This document shows, in pieces, positions 19,106 to 30,365 of a DNA stretch of 64,000 nucleotides. Source of the stretch: Azolla caroliniana (Eukaryota > Polypodiophyta); contig JBHGNT010000010.1 in the NCBI GenBank assembly GCA_043228905.1, forward strand, positions 9,734,001 to 9,798,000. Reading direction: 5' to 3'. The translations under genes were made by a program, and so were the position numbers. How positions within the stretch are numbered: position 1 is the first letter of the stretch; every line of letters begins with the position of its first letter. The notes beneath the pieces were generated by a model. It saw only the letters and a program-made list of their open reading frames with translations. It searched no databases and was not told the origin of the DNA.

Positions 19106-19497
19106 TGTTGAGAATCAAGCTCAACTTGGTCTAGTGTGTGAACTCACCTTGAGACTGAATAGACTCTCCAACGGTCAAGAGTCACCATTATGTCACCTCT
19201 TTGCATTCTAGCATTTAGTATGAGTCATAGAATCATATTCTATGACACATAACTTATGAGCTTTCACATTCCCCATGCTCCATGAGTCTTGTAGTTAATG
19301 AAGAGAGAGGGTGACTATATAAAGCACCCTCCTCCCACCTTGTATTGTGTTGACTCTTTCTCCTTTGTTAATATAATCTACCTTGCGTGTACTCTGTGTC
19401 TTACTCCTTGTCTCTCTCTCACTCTCTCTCTCTCTCTCATACACACACACAACTCACACCTATTCCGCTACACCAAAATCACACCCGATTCTTTACA
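19106..19497 (+). repeat. first LTR of the tandem copia
   Basis: 392 bp, TGTTGAGAATCAAGC..CTTTACA, with TATATAAAGC near 19316 and a (TC)n/(AC)n run at 19421-19450. Followed directly by the primer site TGGTATCAGAGC at 19498-19509. Confidence 0.9.
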
Positions 19498-19509
19498 TGG
19501 TATCAGAGC
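19498..19509 (+). promoter_or_regulatory. initiator-Met primer-binding site
   Basis: TGGTATCAGAGC adjoining the LTR. Confidence 0.9.
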
Positions 19510-19657
19510 GATTTGGTAGCTCGATCTAGCCCATTCGCCTCATCGTGATCGTTTGTTGTGCTCTACGCCGACGACCAAGAACCGGCTCATCGTTATCGTA
19601 GCTTCGCTACATAGCTCGCATTGGAAGAGAAGAAGAAGAAGAAGAAGAATCGACATA

Positions 19658-22600
19658 ATGAATACTCAAATGGGGAGCGCTCTCCCTACCGAGAAGTTGG
19701 ATCGAAACAACTTCGCATCTTGGGAGTACAAGATGCACCAATTCCTTGTCGGACAAGGCTATTGGAGCTACATCAAAGGAGAGCACGAAGACCGACCCGC
19801 CGAAGCGGCTCCCGGATACGCGACATGGGAGCAAGCCGCAAGCCGCGTGATGTATTGCTTGGCAACATGTGTTCACGATCACATGCTCGGCTACATTCAC
19901 CAAGCCAAGACGCCAAAGGAGGCATGGGAAAATCTAAGAAAGATTTTCGTGGCGAACACAACCACAAGAAGGCTTCAACTCCACCAAGAGTTGAACAACA
20001 TTCAACAAAGGGACATGACCATCACGACATACACCTTGAAGATCAAGGAGCTTTGCGACTCACTCGGCTCGATAAGTGTAAGTATAGATGATGATGAGAT
20101 GGTGCAAATATGCCTCGGCGGCCTCGCACCACGGTTTGGCGCGATGCGAACCGCCGTTGTAGCAAGGGAGAAATCTCCCTCCTTCTTCAAGCTCCAATCA
20201 ATGTTATTGGTCGAAGAAAACCACGTGCATACAAGGAGCAATGAATCGGAAGGCCATATGCTCTACACGCATTCGAACGGAGGAAGAGGATGCGGACGAG
20301 CGAGAGGCCGATTCGGCCAAGGACAAGGCGGACGAGGTCCGACCTACGAGAACAAGTCCCAATTTAGCCTACAAAACGCAAGCCAACGAGGAACCTTCGC
20401 AAGAAGGGGGAGCTTCCACTCCGGCCCGAGCCATCAAAATACAACCAAATGCGGATATTGCGAAAGCTCGGCCACCACGAAGAATAGTGCCGAAAGAAGA
20501 TGCGTGAATCGGCTTCCACAAGCCGACAACTCACGAATTACGCGCACAATTCTGACTATGAAGAGTATAGCGGAATGTACGGGCACAACTCCAACCGTGG
20601 CGGAATGTTCATGATAAAAAATAGAGCAAACTCTATGTTGGCCTCTACCTCAACTAATGCCTCCGGTCCGGAAGACATATGGTTCGTTGATTCCGCTGCC
20701 TCCAACCATATGACATTGCATCAAGAATGGTTCCTAGAACTTTGAGAGCCGGACCGACCCGGCTATGTCGAAACCGGAGACGACACTACGCACCCGATTC
20801 AGCACATCGTCAATGTTTCGTTCGGAAAAGAAGGTAAGCAAAATTACATTAAAAATGTCTTGCATGTATCGACCATTACGAAGAATTTGGTCTCCGTCGG
20901 CCAAATTGTAGAGCAAGGGATGCAAGTTTGATTTAATCAAGGCAGTTGCTTCATCGAAAAAGAAGGCTGACTCATCGCACGCGGACGAAAAGAGAGCCGA
21001 ATGTTCATTCTCGACTCACACGAAATGAAATCGGCCATGTTTGCAAAGGGCATGAAAGCCGACTCCGACATAGAGCTATGGCACAAGCGAATCGGCCACA
21101 TCAATCTCAACAAACTCAAAGCAATGAAATCGAAAGGAGTCGTCATCAGACTTCCGACATTCAAAGAGAAGGAGATTGAAGGTGTATGCGAAGCGTGCCA
21201 ATTTGGCAAGCAACACTGAAAGCCATTCCCGAAAGAGCGGAATGTGAGCAAAGTTCTACTCGACGTAGTCCATTTCGACATATGGGGACCGGCGCAAACG
21301 GCTACATTCGGCGGATGCCGATATTACGTACTCTTCATCAACGACTTCTCTAGGCACACTTGGATCTACCCGATGCAGCAAAAGAGCGAAGTGTTCGGAC
21401 ACTTCCAAAAATTCAAGAAGTCGAGAAAGCCATGGGCCGACATGTACGATGCCTTCGATCGGATGGTGGCAAGGAGTACTTCTCGAACGATTTCACGACG
21501 TATCTCTAAAAGGAAGGAATTCGGTGAGAATTCACTTGCCGATACACTCCGCAACAAAATGGAGTAGCCGAGCGCAAAAATCGGCACATCCTCGAAGTGG
21601 TGCAGGCCATGATGAACAAGAAGAATATGCCCAAGTCATATTGGGCCGAAGCTGCAAATACGGTCGTCTACCTAATGAACCAGTGCACAACATCCGGCGT
21701 GCACGAGGTCACTCCGCACGAAAAATACTTCGGAAAGAAGCCGAACTTATCATATATCCGGATATTCGGCGTGATAGTGTACATGCACATCCCCGATGAG
21801 AAGCGTCGAAAACTTGACCCGAAGTCGGAGAAATGTATCCTCGTAGGATACTCATTAGAGCAAAAGGGGTACAAGTGGTATAACCCCTCAACTCGAAAAT
21901 CTTGAGTAAGTCGAGACGTCATTTTTGACGAGTCCGCATCCAGGTACGCACCAGAGACAACTTTGACTCCGACTCCGCTCGACCCGGAATTCCCCGAACA
22001 AGAGATAGAGGATGAAGATAGCCTTACGCGCATGTTCGAAGAAAGTCTGATCACGACCCGACTAAGCGGACCACAAGAGCCTTTGAGCGATCAAAGCACA
22101 TCACGGCCTAGCCCGAAGATGGACAAAGGCAAGGCAAAAATGGTGGAATATGTAGACGAGCGCTTCGACGACGATGAGTCGACTCACTCACTCGATAGTG
22201 AGTTTGGCAGCTTCGATGTACCAATCGGAGCTAAGAAAGCCCTCATCTCTGCAAATGAAAAGCTTCGTCGCTCCACCCGTGAAAAGAATCCGGTCAGCCG
22301 ATTCGGCTACAATGACTACATGTCATATCACTATGCCTTTATGATGAAGGTGGCGACAGTACGCAAACCGGAAACATTTTCCAAAGTAGCCAAGGATCCG
22401 TGATGGATCGAAGCCATGAACGAGGATATGCATGCACTACGCAAGAACGAGATGTGGGATCTCGTTCCCACCTCACCACACAAGAAGGTGATCAGTTGGA
22501 GATGGATCTACAAGGTGAAGTATAACGTTGATGGCTCCGTAAACCGCTACAAAGCTCGACTCGTAGCGAAAGGATACGCTCAGACGCATGACATCGACTA

Positions 22601-23916
22601 CGAAGAGACCTTTGCCCCGGTGGCAAAGATGACGATGGTACGGACCGTAATTGCGCTTGCCGTGGCGAAAGGGTGGCACCTCCATCAAATGGACGTCAAG
22701 AACGCATTTCTTCAAGGCGAATTAGAAGAGGTGTACATGATACAACCACCCGGCTTCAACTCGAGCACCCATCCGAAAGCTATATGCCAACTCAAGAAGC
22801 CACTCTACGGCCTCAAGCAAGCATCGCATGCTTGGCTTTCGAAGATAACGCAATATCTTCATCAAATCGGCTTCCGTATATCAAAACCGGACAACTCCCT
22901 CTACATACGAAGTGATTCCGCAAGTCCGATCATCATCATCTTATATGTGGATGACCTAGTCATTGGAGGTGAGCATCTCGTCGAAATCAATAAGGTCAAA
23001 TCCCTCCTTTCCGACAAGTTCGAGATGAAAGACATGAAGGAGCTCCACTACTTCCTCGGCATCGAGGTAATTCGGACTCCGGCCAGAATCATGATTTCTC
23101 AACGGCACTACATCCTCAACTTGTTATACAAGTTCGGTATGGCTGCGTGCAAATCCGCGGCAACCCCACTTGATCGCAATGTCAAACTCGATGCGAACTC
23201 CGGCACCAAAGCGTGTGAGCCGACTCATCGGGAGTCTCATCTACCTCACGATCACACGACCTGATCTTAGTTTTCCGGTCGGTCTCCTTAGCCAATTCAT
23301 GCAAACACCGCGTGATACTCACCTTGATTGCGCTAAGCGAGTTCTACGATACGTGAGCGGCACAATGGATTGTGGCATCCTCTACAAGACCGCGATGCCA
23401 ATACGACTCGAGGGGTACATAGACGCCGATTGGGCCGGCTACAAAGCCAATAGAAGATCAACCTCTGGATTTGTTTTTTCCCTCGGTAGCGGAGCAATAT
23501 CCTGGAGCAGCAAAAAGCAACCAACCGACTCTCTTTCGAGCACAGAGGCAGAATACAAGGGCGCGGCAGTGGCCGCATGTGAAGCCGTATGGCTCAAAAG
23601 GATACTCAAGGATCTGGGCGTACCCATCAAGGATCCGACTTCCCTTTATTGCGACAACATTAGCAGTATCTATCTCGCTCGGAACCTAGTGTTCCACGCG
23701 CGGACAAAGCACATCGAAGTGCACTATCACTTCATCCGAGAACGTGTTCTGGCCGGCGATGTCGACCTACAACACATTACCACCAATCTTCAAACGGTCG
23801 ACGTCTTCACTAAAGCCTTAGGAGCCGACAAGCTATCGCAATTCATGACCAATCTCGAATTGACGATCCCTGACCTGCCAAGCTTGAGGGGGAGTATTGA
23901 AAACACTACGCAATAA
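19658..23916 (+). pseudogene. copia gag-pol pseudogene
   Basis: Starts at the ATG at 19658. Gag (UBN2 type: KLDRNNFASWEYKMHQFLVG, KTPKEAWENLRKIF, VQICLGGLAPRFG) is open to about 20470, where the frame shifts inside a decayed zinc knuckle (CGYCESS..). Protease motif is DSAASNHM near 20691, with Gly of D-S-G-A changed to Ala. Integrase finger (LWHKRIGHIN .. CEACQFGKQH) and core (FDIWGPAQT, FSRHTWIYP) are broken by stops and a frameshift near 21430. RT from 22416 has AFLQGELEEV (the usual second Glu missing) and LYVDDLVIGG; another shift near 23200 leads into RNase H (IDADWAGYKANRRSTSG, SSTEAEYKG, CDNISSIYLARN). At least four disruptions, so no polyprotein is possible. Confidence 0.9.
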
Positions 23917-24155
23917 CACGAGGATTCCGCAACCGCACAACGAAGCCGCGAAGAGCTGATCTACCACACAAAGCCGCGAAGAAAGACGCAAGCTGAAGCA
24001 CAGACTTCGCAACTACACACAATGCAAGCTGGAGCACGGACTCCGGAACTTCGCATAAATGTGAGTCAACGCGAGTCGACGCGGACTCCGGAACATGAGT
24101 CGAAACAGATTTCGGATACCGTCTAAAACCAACCCGACTTGAACTTGAGGGGGCG
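23917..24155 (+). other. 3' untranslated part of the copia with degenerate short repeats
   Basis: Variants of CGAAGCCGCGAAGA and GCAAGCTGAAGCACAGACT recur. The polypurine tract (TTGAGGGGGCG) sits at 24145-24155. A second polypurine-like TTGAGGGGGAGTATTG lies upstream near 23884-23899. Confidence 0.6.
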
Positions 24156-24545
24156 TGTTGAGAATCAAGCTCAACTTGGTCTAGTGTGTGAACTCACCTT
24201 GAGAGTAAATAGACACTCCAACGGTCAAGAGTCACCATTATGTCACCTCTTTGCATTCTAGCATTTAGTATGAGTCATAGAATCATATTCTATGACACAT
24301 AACTTATGAGCTTTCACATTCCCCATGCTCCATGAGTCTTGTAGTTAATGAAGAGAGAGGGTGACTATATAAAGCACCCTCCTCCCACCTTGTATTGTGT
24401 CGAGTCTTTCTCCTTTGTTAATATAATCTACCTTGCATATACTCTGTGTCTTACTCCTTGTCTCTCTCACTCTCTCTCTCTCTCTCATACACACACACAA
24501 CTCACACCTATTCCGCTACACCAGAATCACACCCGATTCTTTACA
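24156..24545 (+). repeat. second LTR of the tandem copia
   Basis: 390 bp, almost identical to 19106-19497, followed by another primer site (24546-24557) rather than by flanking DNA. Confidence 0.9.
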
Positions 24546-24704
24546 TGGTATCAGAGCGATTTGGTAGCTTGATCTAGCCCATTCGCCTCATCGTGATCGT
24601 TTGTTGTGCTCTACACCGACGACCAAGAACCAGCTCATCGTTATCGTAGCTTCGCTACATAGCTCGCATTCGAAGAGAAGAGAAGAAGAAGAAGAATCGA
24701 CATA

Positions 24705-25135
24705 ATGAATACTCAAATGGGGAGCGCTCTCCCTACCGAGAAGTTGGATCGAAACAACTTCGCATCTTGGGAGTACAAGATGCACCAATTCCTTGTCGGA
24801 CAAGGCTATTGGAGCTACATCAAAGGAGAGCACGAAGACCGACCCGCCGAAGCGGGTCCCGGATACGCAACATGGGAGCAAGCCGCAAGCCGCGTGATGT
24901 ATTGCTTGGCAACATGTGTTCACAATCACATGCTCGGCTACATTCACCAAGCCAAGACGCCAAAGGAGGCATGGGAAAATCTAAGAAAGATTTTCGCAAC
25001 GGACACAACCACAAGAAGGCTTCAACTCCGCCAAGAGTTGAACAACATTCAACAAAGGGACATGACCATCACGACATACACCTTGAAGATCAAGGAGCTT
25101 TGCGACTCGCTCGGCTCGATAAGCGTAAGTATAGG
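24705..25135 (+). pseudogene. truncated second gag copy
   Basis: Same N-terminal gag as at 19658 with about ten differences, open for 143 codons up to ..GSISVSIG, where it is fused to LTR sequence. It lacks the rest of gag and all of pol. Confidence 0.85.
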
Positions 25136-25265
25136 TGTTAATATAATCTAACTTGCGTATACTCTGTGTCTTACTCCTTGTCTCTCTCACTCTCTCTCTC
25201 TCTCTCATACACACACACAACTCACACCTATTCCGCTACACAAGAATCAGACCCGATTCTTTACA
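25136..25265 (+). repeat. partial third LTR
   Basis: Matches the last 130 bases of the two complete LTRs (GTTAATATAATCTA..CTTTACA). It is followed by the right target duplication CTAAC at 25266-25270. Confidence 0.85.
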
Positions 25266-25270
25266 CTAAC

Positions 25271-26039
25271 TAAGCTCAAAAGTCAAAACAAATGTTGAGA
25301 TAAATGTAAATACTTGAGGTACATCAAGAAGATGAATGGGATGCTCCTCGTATTGACTCCTTCGAACACGTTTCCTGCATAAATCCTTCTTATTGGGTGA
25401 AACTCTACTCTCATTAGTCCAAAATATTGTGATTATATCCTTGATTTCTGATGTTATGGGTGTCATTGGCTTACATTTTGTTGTTAGCTTTAGCAGACTA
25501 GTTCCTTCACCCAAGGAAACTATCCAGTTCAATGTATTGTACACACTTTTTCTAGTAACACCAATTACCTTAGATAGCACACTGATGTTAATATCGTCAA
25601 CATCACTATTAAGTAACATCATTTGACTAGACCTTTTTAAGACAAGGTCATCTTCTGACTTGCTCATGGATACGAAACTATTACAGAGATTATTTACTAG
25701 TACAGATGTTATGTTTGCATTAAGACCATCACAATCAACTAACTCCATTATCGATGGATCATTTAATATTCTATAAAGTACTACCTTCTTGTCTTCGTTC
25801 CTGATGTGCTTGGTTTGAACATTGAAATAGTTCACAACCTTTCTCTCTATGATAGTAGTCTCATTACTTCCATTCTCAATGATATATAGACCTATATCGC
25901 AACCAATACTATCTTTACCTTTAGTGAGTGTGGCTTTCGTATCCTTCAACAATTGACGATGTTTTCTTTTTTTTTTCTGCCCAATACTTTCATATCGCTT
26001 GTTTTGTCCTGATAGCATCATCCCTATCCAGATGATCAT
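25271..26039 (-). pseudogene. N-terminal part of T, transposase-like, open frame
   Basis: A 257-residue minus-strand frame, read in full across to the copia boundary. Near its C-terminal end is KDIITIFWTNESRVSPNKKD, then RRSQYEEHPIHLLDVPQ, a segment I recall as the N-terminal hallmark of the same uncharacterised transposase-like family whose middle part lies at 14902-16140 (both minus strand, collinear). In the middle a helix-turn-helix-like region (SVLSKVIGVTRKSVYNTLNW) could bind DNA. The last residues before the copia (VFTFISTFVLTFELS) are probably decayed. The frame has stayed open despite the disruption of the rest of the gene. Confidence 0.5.
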
Positions 26040-26239
26040 TGAGGGGTAATTCTAAATACCCTCCTTCCCCTTCCATTTGGCTTGACAGGTTTAAACCCTA
26101 ATTTTCCCGAAAAAAAGACACGTATTAAAGATGGCTATGGGCAACAAGAATACACAAAAATATTCCACAATACACAAGATTATACACAAAAATACACAAG
26201 ATAATCAATAGACAGAATAGTTATTGAAATCCAAGACCG

Positions 26240-26815
26240 AACAATGGCGGTAATCCAGGGCCGAATAGTGGTGGCAACTGAGTGTAGAATGGTGGTAGTG
26301 GAGGAGTGAACTCTGTTTGATTGAATAGTTTTGGCAATCTAGGACCGAACAATGGCGGCTACTGAGTGTAGAATGATGGCAATGGAGGAGTGAATTCCGT
26401 CAAATCGAAAAGTGACAGCAATCCAGGACCGAATAGTAACGACAACTAAGTATAGAATGATGGCAATGGAGGAGTGAACTCCGTCAGATCAACCAGTGGT
26501 AGATGATGCTTGGACGACAATTGAGAGTAGAATGGCAGTAGTGGAGAAGGAGTTAACTCCGTTAGATCGAAAAGTGGCAAAAATATACGACCTTCACAAT
26601 AGCGGCAACTGAGTGTATAGTGGCAGCAATGGAGGAGTGAACTTGGCAGATGATGTTGGGATTGAACAGTGGCGGCAACTAATGGCGGTAATGGAGGAGT
26701 GAACTCCATTGAATCAAACAGTGGCAGATGATACTTGGACCGCACAGTGCCGGTAACTGAGTGTAGAATGGCGGCAATGGAGAAGTGGACTCAATAGGGT
26801 TTAGCATCAGTGGTA
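26240..26815 (-). repeat. ~100-bp imperfect tandem repeat encoding a proline-rich peptide, upstream of T
   Basis: Roughly five to six degenerate units of about 90-115 bp. On the minus strand a long part (26745-26446) is open and the units translate as variants of LPLFDLTEFTPPLPSFYTQL. It lies directly upstream of the T N-terminus on the same strand with only about 200 bases between, so it may be the N-terminal low-complexity region or leader of T. A role is not known. Confidence 0.55.
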
Positions 26816-27030
26816 GTAATCTAAGCGAGAATACTCAACCAGAGATGGCTCGCGTGATGTGGCAAAGGATCATGCATAATGGACCTAGGAATTTGGTATA
26901 TAATTTATGGTGCACATTTATGGTGCTCATTTATATAATTAAAACTCTCTACTATTTTCAATGGTAGCTTTTTGCATAGCTAATGCTATGTCAAGGACAT
27001 AGCTAATTGTTTCCGCTCGCATGCTTTCAC
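26816..27030. other. short interval with nothing recognised
   Basis: Flank between the proline-rich repeat and the truncated LTR of G2. No gene or repeat match was seen within the window. Confidence 0.4.
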
Positions 27031-27566
27031 CCTATAGTCGATAAAAAAAACATGAGGTTAGAAAAAGCATGATCAGTTTTAGAAAAAGCATGTTAGAGAA
27101 AGCATATAGTCTATAGATAGAGAAAGCATGGAGTTCATAGTTCGAGAAAAAGCATGGATTGCTAAGACTCGCTCATCACTATATAAGGATGGGAGTAAAT
27201 TGTAATGGGGAGAGAAAGTTATGGATAAAAAATCATTAGGGTTCAAAAATAATGATTTTGTGGGATTCACAAGTTTTCTATATCTTTCTCTTCCAATATA
27301 TTCTAATTTATTATTAGGGTTTTAAATAGTAATAAAATAAATAAACTATACTCATGGGATTCAAGACGTTTCTATATCCTTCCCTTTCAATCTAAATTCA
27401 TATTCTTATCTAAATATTGATTAATAAAATACATTATACTTGTGGGATTCAAAAGTTTCTATCTCTCTTTCTTGTAACCTAGTCTCGAATTCTTCCTCCT
27501 CCTAGTCCAAAACCCCAGCGGTTCCCACCCGACTCACGCAACGATCCGGTGCCGAGAGGCACTACA
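27031..27566 (+). repeat. truncated 5' LTR of G2
   Basis: Aligns with 33770-34308 of the 3' LTR (CTATAGTCGATAAAAAA.., then CACTATATAAGGATGGG, ending ..GGCACTACA). The first ~300 bases of the LTR are missing. TATATAAG near 27180 is the likely TATA box. The following primer-site region is mutated (TTTTTTGAACCCGACGTG). Confidence 0.75.
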
Positions 27567-27604
27567 CATTTTTTGAACCCGACGTGAAAGGGGGTGGCAA
27601 GGAT

Positions 27605-28705
27605 ATGGAGAATCAACAAGAGGTGATGACCATGATGACCATGATGTTCAACTGCATACTACAAGAACAACGCACGATGTCCAAGATCAAATTGGCAGTA
27701 GAGCGGCTTGTGCAAAGAATCGAGCAATTCAACGAAAAGGATGTGTCATGCTATCTATGTGACTACAAGACGGAGATGATGCGATGTGGGATACCGGAAG
27801 GATTGCAAGTGATATCCTTCAATTGGGTGGCCACGGATGAGTTGCAAGAGAGCATCTACGAGATACGGCAACAAAACCCAATGTGGGTGTCCTTTGAGAA
27901 AGCTCTATTGGCGAAACATGATTACAAGAGACCAAAGGGACGAGGTCAGCGTGAATTCGACTAGCGGGTGGCATCGGAGAAGACCCACCAAAACGCGACA
28001 CAAGAATTCCTAGAGTTTGAGCATCGTTTTGCTTAAATCTCGGAATGGGAACAAAGATTTGTGGGGGTAGATAAAGTCCTAATGTTCGTAAGATCGATCG
28101 ATCAAAAAGAAAGGATGGACATCGGGATCAAACTTGAAGAAGATAATGGTGCAAATGGACTCATTGAGGATTGGACCGAAGTCGAAAGAGTAGGCCAAAG
28201 ACATGATAAGAGCAAAACGAGAATCTCATTAGCAACAACATGGTCCATGAGGGATGGTGGATTCAGGTTGAATGATGTGGCCAATACGAAGGCTGAAGTA
28301 CAATTCGACGGTACCATGGGAGAGGGAGTGGAACAAGCGCTCCTCTTGCCTTGCAAAAGAACGACGGCCAAGGATAAGGCCGACGACCTAAGAGTGGTGA
28401 ACACCACTTCAAGTGTGGAAGAAGGTTTCAGGATACAATTGCTCAAAACTTCGGGTGACGAAGGGGTAAGCGTAATTGAAGCTTGCACGATCGAGGAGGG
28501 CAAAGAGTGTGAAGCCTATGGAGTTGAAGAGATATCCACGGATAACGACATCGAGGCGAAGGTGGCTAAGGATGATTCGATGGAGGACGGTAATACCGAG
28601 GATTCCTTCCCACTAATTCTAGAGAATTCGAAAGTAGCATCTGAGAGCCAACGTGAGACCGAAGAGATGGAAGGTGGCAACGAGGAAATGAAGGTTGAAT
28701 TCTAG
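27605..28705 (+). pseudogene. gag of G2, two in-frame stops
   Basis: ATG at 27605. The gag core (AVERLVQRIEQFNEKDVSCYL, CGIPEGLQVISFNWVA) is as in G3. Stops occur at 27962-27964 and near 28034 but the frame is otherwise kept. The C-terminal third is acidic and repetitive (KVAKDDSMEDGNTEDSFPLI). No zinc knuckle. Collinear with the intact G3 gag, so the same protein in decayed form. Confidence 0.8.
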
Positions 28706-29047
28706 AGACTTCGGCGGTTGCATTCGAGAGGTAGTGTGAGACCGGAGAGAACGAAGGTGGTAATGGGAAAGTGGAAGACCAAGCCAATGTGAGCGATAAG
28801 TACAAGGTGATTGTGATTGATCAAAGACATAGGAATTCCTCCAATCCTATTCCAGAGACTTCGGCAGTTGTGCACGAGAGCCAACATGAGACCAAAGAGA
28901 TGGAAGGTAGTGGTGAGGTAGAGTTCGATGAAGAGATAGAGAGCGGGAAGAACTGGAAGTCGATTGGGATGGAAGATGATCCGACTGGTATTCCAATCCA
29001 AACGGAAGCCAACTCGAGCGGAAACCAATCAATCGAACCCAACACGG

Positions 29048-29879
29048 TGTCATGCCTTTCGGCGCCAGATTGTTTGCGTGAGTCGGGTGGGAACCACTGG
29101 GGTTATGGACTAGGAAGAGGAAGAATTTGAGGCAATTTTAATTATGTATAGATTATTAGAAGCTTGTGAATCCCACAAGTAGAGTTTTTTTAGTTTGTCT
29201 TAACCATAGTAATAAATTGAAATAGTTTAGAATAGTTTAGAGTAGAAATAGAAAAGAGATCAAACCTTGTGAATCCCACAAGTATTACATTAATCAATAT
29301 TTATGAAAGAATATGAATTTAGATTGAAAGAGATAGATTATATAAAACTTCGTGAATCCCACGATTATATTAATTGGTGTTTTAGGAAATATATCCAATT
29401 TCCCAAATATTTTTCTCCCCCACCTATTACATTGTGCTCCCCATCCTTATGTAGTGATGAGGGAGTCTTAGGAATCCATGCTTTTTTTTCTCTAACTATA
29501 GACTCCATACTTTTCATATAGATAGACTATATGCTTTATCTAACGTGATTATGTTTTTTCTAACTTGTGCGTTTTTATCAACTATAGCGTTCATGCATGC
29601 TAGATGTGCATGCGTAACTTTTTCTTTTAGCATGTGTTTTTCTTTTAACTAAAGTTTTATCCTACGTGAACTTACCTTTTTTATGTGGGACATCTACCTT
29701 TTAACACGAATGAAATGCTAGTGTAATGGTAAGACATTATATTATTAACATGGAGGTGCAAGGTTTGAATCTTGCCCTATGCATGTTATATGTATTTTAA
29801 TATTTTCTACTATTTATTCATATTTATTAAATCGCTACTTTATAAGTTTTTCATGTGGTGTACAAAATACACTACGACA
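29048..29879 (-). repeat. 3' LTR of G3
   Basis: 832 bp, beginning (minus) TGTCGTAGTGTATTTTG at 29879 and ending ..GGCATGACA at 29048. Differs from the 5' LTR by scattered substitutions and small indels. Contains an antisense tRNA-like block at about 29715-29782 (plus strand TAGTGTAATGGTAAGAC and AAGGTTTGAATCTTGCC). Confidence 0.85.
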
Positions 29880-29891
29880 CTTGCCCCCTCC
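29880..29891 (-). promoter_or_regulatory. polypurine tract of G3
   Basis: Minus-strand GGAGGGGGCAAG immediately before the 3' LTR. The corresponding tract in G2 is GGAGGGGGCGAA at 33451-33462. Confidence 0.7.
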
Positions 29892-30365
29892 GAACCTGCA
29901 CATCCTCCGGTATGTGCCGAAGTTGTCGGTGATTGTTAGTCTCGTCCGTCCATTCTCCGCATGGTTGGTTTCGTCGCCGGTCATTTTTTGGTTGTTGGCC
30001 CCATTCAGTCTCCGGTTCTGTTGGGTTGCAGGCTCTATCCGATCTCCAATTACCGGCCCTCGTAATTCTTCTTTACTTGTAGTACCCTCCGTTTCTCTTG
30101 ATATGTCAACTTTGTCTCTCCATTTTGAGCACATCCAAGCTTTCCACCCGAACCATTGTTGCCATCCGATCCACCATAGTCTTCGTTCACTCTTTGCATT
30201 GCCATGAGTGGTTGTCATGGTCCCTTGTGGTTCTCTTGAGCATCTCGGTGTGCTGTCTCTCTCCGCTCCGCACTTGTCTTCCGTAGGTTCTGCCCACGTG
30301 TCGATGTCGACCTTCGAATACGCGCTCGTTGTTAGGTCCTTGTGCGGCTTTAATGCATGCTTCAT
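29892..30365 (-). CDS. small second ORF of G3 overlapping the gag stop
   Basis: Its ATG overlaps the gag stop (ATGA) and the frame stays open through the polypurine tract into the LTR. A Trp/Lys-rich stretch (HGNAKSERRLWWIGWQQWFG, then CSKWRDKVDISRETE) is recognisable in translation in the corresponding part of G2 (about 33260-33390), there with stops. No known domain. It could be a real second product by termination-reinitiation, or simply conserved 3' sequence needed in cis. Confidence 0.3.

Larger units (their letters stand above)
19106..25265 (+). mobile_element. tandem copia array: LTR-internal-LTR-partial internal-partial LTR
   Basis: A degenerate Ty1/copia element whose 3' LTR (24156-24545) is followed directly by a second primer site and a second gag start, broken at about 25135 and joined to the last 130 bases of a third LTR (25136-25265). 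One 5-bp target duplication (CTAAC) flanks the entire array, so it behaves as a single insertion. The likely history is a tandem (LTR-LTR recombination) product that later lost most of its second copy by a deletion with a few bases of homology (GT/TGTTA). The alternative, independent insertions, is disfavoured by the shared flanks. Confidence 0.85.
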
